From: a bacterium HR28
GTDB lineage: Bacteria; Chloroflexota; Chloroflexia; Thermomicrobiales; Thermomicrobiaceae
Direction of reading: 5' to 3'
DNA length: 64,000 bases
Assembly (NCBI GenBank): GCA_002898255.1
Contig: BEIE01000003.1
Span: 124,001-188,000 of the forward strand
In this document: piece by piece, positions 60,683 to 64,000 of the stretch
Numbering within the stretch: the stretch's first letter is position 1
Layout: each line of letters starts with the position of its first letter
Position numbers and translations under genes: made by a program
Notes under the pieces: model-generated
What the model was told of the DNA's origin: nothing
The model's database searches: none
The model's input: only the letters and a program-made list of their open reading frames with translations

Positions 60683-61912
60683 ATGATGTCGCTTTCGTCG
60701 CAAGGAGATGCAGCGAAGAAACCTCAGAAGGAGCGAGAAAGCGCTCGAGGTGAGTACTCCGCGCCCACGATTTTCTTGGCCTGGCTGCCTCCGCTGTCAT
60801 TTCTGTTCCTTTTCTCTTCGCGAACACGCCGTGTAGCGAAGTGGTCACTTTTGGCGTGGTTGCATTTGCTCGTGGCTTTGACGCTCTGGTTCTTCGTTGC
60901 CGGCTTATTGCGATCCAGGACACCAACAGAGGCTCGCCTGGTTGATCTCATCTTTTTCTGGTTCTTCCTCTGGGTCATTGTTGCGACGACGGGCGTGCTC
61001 ATGCTTCCGATCTGGTTTCTTCTTCGGCGTCGACCGGCTCAGTCTGTCCAATGGACCCACGCTCGGTGTCTTGCGGTGCGTGACCAGAACACGGCGCTGG
61101 AGTTGCTTCGTCACGAATGGGAGCGGCTTGGCGTCTCATTTCGCACTGTGGGTTCAGCCATGATCGCTGTGTGGCCACTCATCGAGCGGAAAGAGAAGGG
61201 GGACAGGCTGCTTCTTGAGGGAGCGCTAGCCGTCGTCCCCGGATGCTCGGAAGTAGCCGGACTCTCCTGTGTGGCGCTGCGATCGGTCACACAGCGATCT
61301 CGCCTGGCCGCATTTTTCTGGCACCGCCAGGTTGAACGGTTTTTCAAGGCTGTGGCTGAACTCTGCGAGGCAGATGAGATGGCCTCCAGTAGGACACCAC
61401 TGACCAAAGAGGTGGAGGAAGCCTTGGCAGTGGCGGCAACATCAGTAGCCTGGTTCGAGCGGGGTCTGGATCGCGCAACACTGTTGCGGCTAATCGCGGT
61501 GGCTGCTGTGGCGACCATACTTTCGACCATCTTGGCATTCCAGCTCACCACAGAGAGCGGTGCAGTGGCGGGCGTTCTTGGTCTCCTGGGAGGACTCTAC
61601 GCATTCGCGGTCATGGCGTTCGGCTGGTGGACCTACGTACGGGAACGTGTCCGGGAGGCTTTTCGGTCTGGTGCGCCTGTGTCGCCGTCGTGGAGTGAGG
61701 GTTGGCGGTCGCTCCGGCTCCTGGCGCTGTTGGCCGTCATATGCGCGCTCGTCTGGGTCGTCGGACTAACGCTCTTTCTCGAGCACGCTCGACGCATCGA
61801 AAGTGACCTTGCACTTCGAGCACTGACTGCACTGGTCCTCCTCAGTGTCTTGGCCGGTCTCGTGATCGGAGCCGGTTACGGGCTTTCCCACGGACGCAAG
61901 GCGGCACGGTAG
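60683..61912 (+). CDS. Membrane protein of unknown function
   Basis: About 409 aa; ATG 60683 or the adjacent ATG 60686, with GTTATCC upstream rather than a good ribosome-binding site, so the start is uncertain. Two membrane helices (about 55-80 and 85-110), a soluble domain of about 150 residues with KEKGDRLLLEGALAVVPG and ALRSVTQRSRLAAFFWHRQVERFF, then four further helices (about 265-400). No family recognised. Confidence 0.7.
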   Translation: MMSLSSQGDAAKKPQKERESARGEYSAPTIFLAWLPPLSFLFLFSSRTRRVAKWSLLAWLHLLVALTLWFFVAGLLRSRTPTEARLVDLIFFWFFLWVIVATTGVLMLPIWFLLRRRPAQSVQWTHARCLAVRDQNTALELLRHEWERLGVSFRTVGSAMIAVWPLIERKEKGDRLLLEGALAVVPGCSEVAGLSCVALRSVTQRSRLAAFFWHRQVERFFKAVAELCEADEMASSRTPLTKEVEEALAVAATSVAWFERGLDRATLLRLIAVAAVATILSTILAFQLTTESGAVAGVLGLLGGLYAFAVMAFGWWTYVRERVREAFRSGAPVSPSWSEGWRSLRLLALLAVICALVWVVGLTLFLEHARRIESDLALRALTALVLLSVLAGLVIGAGYGLSHGRKAAR

Positions 61913-62359
61913 GGATGGCGCACGGCGAGGCGACCGAGAGTCGCCAGCAGACGATGACCCGCATTTCTCACCTGGCGTCAGAATCAGAAAAGGATCGGTT
62001 CCGGTGCTAGCCCAACCAATCGGCAACGTTGGCAGTGTCACACGTTGCCGACGAGCCGGATCACCCCATTTGAGCACAACCGGCCCGGTGAGAGGGCGCC
62101 CAGGCATACGGCGTCGCGGAGACTCGGTACACTTGATCAAAATAAGACGGGAATGGTACGGCAACGCGGTCTCGGCGCTGCCGCGTACACAGTGGCTTGT
62201 GGCGGTGCTCTTCTTGGAAAACGGTGAGAACGGTCCACATACTCGCTGGAGAGTGTGAGAGAGTCTCACTCGACGAATGGATCTTGGCTCACAAGACTCG
62301 CATCAGCTTTGCCCCCACTGCTGGGTGGCTCTCTTGCAATCAGAGCTTGGTGGTGTGCG
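61913..62359. other. Intergenic stretch before nadC
   Basis: About 450 bases without a recognised gene. A GTGAGA-GAG-TCTCAC palindrome at 62255-62269, about 90 bases before nadC, is a possible regulatory site. Confidence 0.4.
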
Positions 62360-63223
62360 ATGATGGGTGATGCCACGTTGCCCATGATGACCCTCCGCGA
62401 GCAGATTCGCAGTTGGCTCGCGGAGGACATTGGTCACGGGGACATCACAACGTCGCTCGTCGTCGATCCGGCCACGTTCGGTGTTGCCAAGATCGTTGCC
62501 CGGGAGTCAGGTGTCCTCTGTGGCCTGCCGGTGGCAATGACGGTCTTTCAGGAGCTCGATACCACCCTGTCTTGGGAGGCATGTGCTCCTGAAGGTTCTC
62601 GAATCGTGCCTGGCCAGACGGTGGCGCGGCTCACCGGGCGGCTGAGCAGTATCTTGAGCGCCGAGCGGTTGGCGCTGAATCTTCTGCAGCGCCTCTCAGG
62701 GATCGCGACGCTGACTCGCGCCTTTGTGGAGGCGGTAGAAGGCACCGGCGTGGCCATTCTCGATACCAGAAAGACGACGCCGGGGATGCGTGTCCTCGAG
62801 AAATACGCAGTCCGTGTCGGTGGCGGTCGGAATCACCGCTTCGGTCTCTTCGATGGGATTCTGATCAAGGACAACCACATCCGCGCTGCCGGTAGCGTGA
62901 CCGAGGCCGTACGACGAGCCAAGGCTGCGGCCCCGCATCCGCTCGTCATAGAGGTCGAGGTCACCACGCTGGAAGAATTAGAAGAGGCGCTCGCGGCTGG
63001 TGCCGATTGGGTCCTGCTCGACAACATGGATCTGGACACGATGCGGGAGGCGGTACGGCGGGTCGCCGGGCGTGCAAAGATCGAGGCCTCAGGCGGTGTC
63101 ACACTCGAGCGGGTACGAGACATTGCCGAGACGGGGGTGGACGCGATTTCGGTCGGTGCGCTCACGCACTCTGCGCGGGCTTTGGACTTGAGCTTGGAGA
63201 TCGTTTCGATCCAATCACGGTAA
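62360..63223 (+). CDS. nadC: Nicotinate-nucleotide pyrophosphorylase (quinolinate phosphoribosyltransferase)
   Basis: 287 aa from ATG 62360 (a second ATG follows; the ATGs at 62381 and 62384 would also keep the whole domain). It forms nicotinate mononucleotide from quinolinate and PRPP in NAD synthesis. [51 protein letters not shown] and EASGGV are diagnostic active-site segments. Followed 17 bases later by nadA. Confidence 0.95.
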   Translation: MMGDATLPMMTLREQIRSWLAEDIGHGDITTSLVVDPATFGVAKIVARESGVLCGLPVAMTVFQELDTTLSWEACAPEGSRIVPGQTVARLTGRLSSILSAERLALNLLQRLSGIATLTRAFVEAVEGTGVAILDTRKTTPGMRVLEKYAVRVGGGRNHRFGLFDGILIKDNHIRAAGSVTEAVRRAKAAAPHPLVIEVEVTTLEELEEALAAGADWVLLDNMDLDTMREAVRRVAGRAKIEASGGVTLERVRDIAETGVDAISVGALTHSARALDLSLEIVSIQSR

Positions 63224-63240
63224 TGGAGGTAGCGACAGGT

Positions 63241-64000
63241 ATGGAGCAACAGGAACTTGTACAAGAAATCCTGCGCCTGAAGGAAGAACGCCAGGCGGTC
63301 ATCTTGGCCCACAGCTATCAGCGGCCGGAAGTGCAGGATATCGCCGACTTCGTTGGTGACTCGTTGGGGCTCTCGCGCGAAGCGACACGGACTGATGCGC
63401 GCGTCATCGTCTTCTGTGGCGTGCATTTCATGGCGGAGACGGCCGCGATCCTCAATCCGGACAAAACAGTGCTCTTGCCTGACCTCGAGGCCGGCTGCTC
63501 CTTGGCGGAAACCATCACTCCCGAAGACGTCCGTGCCTGGCGTGAGCAGCATCCCGATGGGATTGTCGTAGCCTATGTCAATACCAGCGCGGCAGTCAAG
63601 GCGCTGGCCGATATCTGCTGCACGAGTGCCAACGCGGTCGAGGTCGTGGCGAGCCTGCCGGCAGACCGGCCCATCTTCTTCGTTCCCGATATGTTCCTCG
63701 GCGCACATGTCGAACGGCTGACTGGGCGAAAACTGCACGTGTGGTTGGGCGAGTGCCATGTGCATGCGGGGATCCGAAGCGAGGATCTTGAAGCCCAGCT
63801 GGCAGCACATCCGGATGCCGAATTTCTCATCCATCCGGAGTGCGGCTGTAGCTCAACCTGTATCTTCCTGCGGCCGGATGCCAAACTGCTCTCGACCGAG
63901 GGGATGGTCCGCTATGCTGCCCAGTCGCCGGCGCAGGAGTTCGTGGTGGCGACCGAAGTGGGGATCTTGCACCGGCTACACAAGAAGGCACCTGGCAAGC
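63241..64000 (+). CDS. nadA: Quinolinate synthase, 3'-truncated by window edge
   Basis: 253 codons visible. It condenses iminoaspartate with dihydroxyacetone phosphate to quinolinate, using a [4Fe-4S] cluster whose first two ligands are C86 (EAGCSLAE) and C172 (GECHVH); the third lies beyond the window. [20 protein letters not shown] and [10 protein letters not shown] are typical. ATG 63241 follows GGAGG by 11 bases; an in-frame ATG at 63223, overlapping the nadC stop, is an alternative. Confidence 0.94.
   Translation, partial: MEQQELVQEILRLKEERQAVILAHSYQRPEVQDIADFVGDSLGLSREATRTDARVIVFCGVHFMAETAAILNPDKTVLLPDLEAGCSLAETITPEDVRAWREQHPDGIVVAYVNTSAAVKALADICCTSANAVEVVASLPADRPIFFVPDMFLGAHVERLTGRKLHVWLGECHVHAGIRSEDLEAQLAAHPDAEFLIHPECGCSSTCIFLRPDAKLLSTEGMVRYAAQSPAQEFVVATEVGILHRLHKKAPGK

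Overview
The window looks like chromosomal DNA from a thermophilic member of the Chloroflexota, most plausibly class Thermomicrobia. This is inferred from gene content: a ba3-type oxidase with a tiny subunit IIa, a beta-propeller protein with the paired C-terminal repeat common in Chloroflexota, an unusually long ArgS, an odu-type 2-oxoglutarate dehydrogenase and GC-rich sequence with frequent GTG starts. No database search was possible, so the taxon is an inference. There are no insertion sequences, CRISPR arrays or rRNA genes. Genes are dense, many operons are joined by 4-base ATGA or GTGA overlaps, and several sigma-70-like promoters can be read directly.

Layout. 1-2456 (+): two near-identical ureohydrolases (the first cut by the window edge) and a DUF1989 protein. 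2463-5504 (-): HTH protein, unknown 114-aa protein and ureA-ureB-ureC, convergent with the first group; together they suggest release of urea from a guanidino compound and its hydrolysis. 6299-7465 (+): a DUF3303-like protein, rpsU and a small membrane protein. 7399-12315 (-): a four-gene overlapping operon of lipoprotein, FTR1 iron permease, hydantoinase/oxoprolinase and a membrane-anchored helical protein, with a strong promoter and a dyad at its start. 12950-14487 (-): two TenA proteins behind a TPP riboswitch. 15015-20185: nucleotidyltransferase, argS, an LCP protein (-) and dcd. 20196-22597 (-): ABC exporter and PduO adenosyltransferase. 22811-25375 (+): ba3 cytochrome oxidase. 25468-33754 (-): TPP-dependent enzyme, alpha/beta hydrolase, sucB, sucA and an FAD oxidoreductase. 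34245-38419 (+): mgtE, MBL hydrolase and MFS transporter. 38867-43361 (-): polX, a sigma-like factor and a secreted beta-propeller protein.

43512-55510 is the most interesting block. On the minus strand are homologues of all three subunits of the E. coli oxamate carbamoyltransferase (FdrA/AllF, DUF1116/AllG, DUF2877/AllH) plus carbamate kinase. Divergent from them on the plus strand are a three-subunit molybdenum hydroxylase, two cyclase/isatin-hydrolase-like proteins and a zinc alcohol dehydrogenase. The set reads as a catabolic island in which an N-heterocycle is hydroxylated, ring-opened and finally phosphorolysed to carbamoyl phosphate, from which carbamate kinase makes ATP. The substrate cannot be named from sequence.

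55497-64000: a P2-type cation ATPase (-), two tandem tRNA-Thr genes, a small lipoprotein followed by a remnant of tRNA-Thr, a membrane protein of unknown function, and nadC-nadA (nadA cut by the window end).
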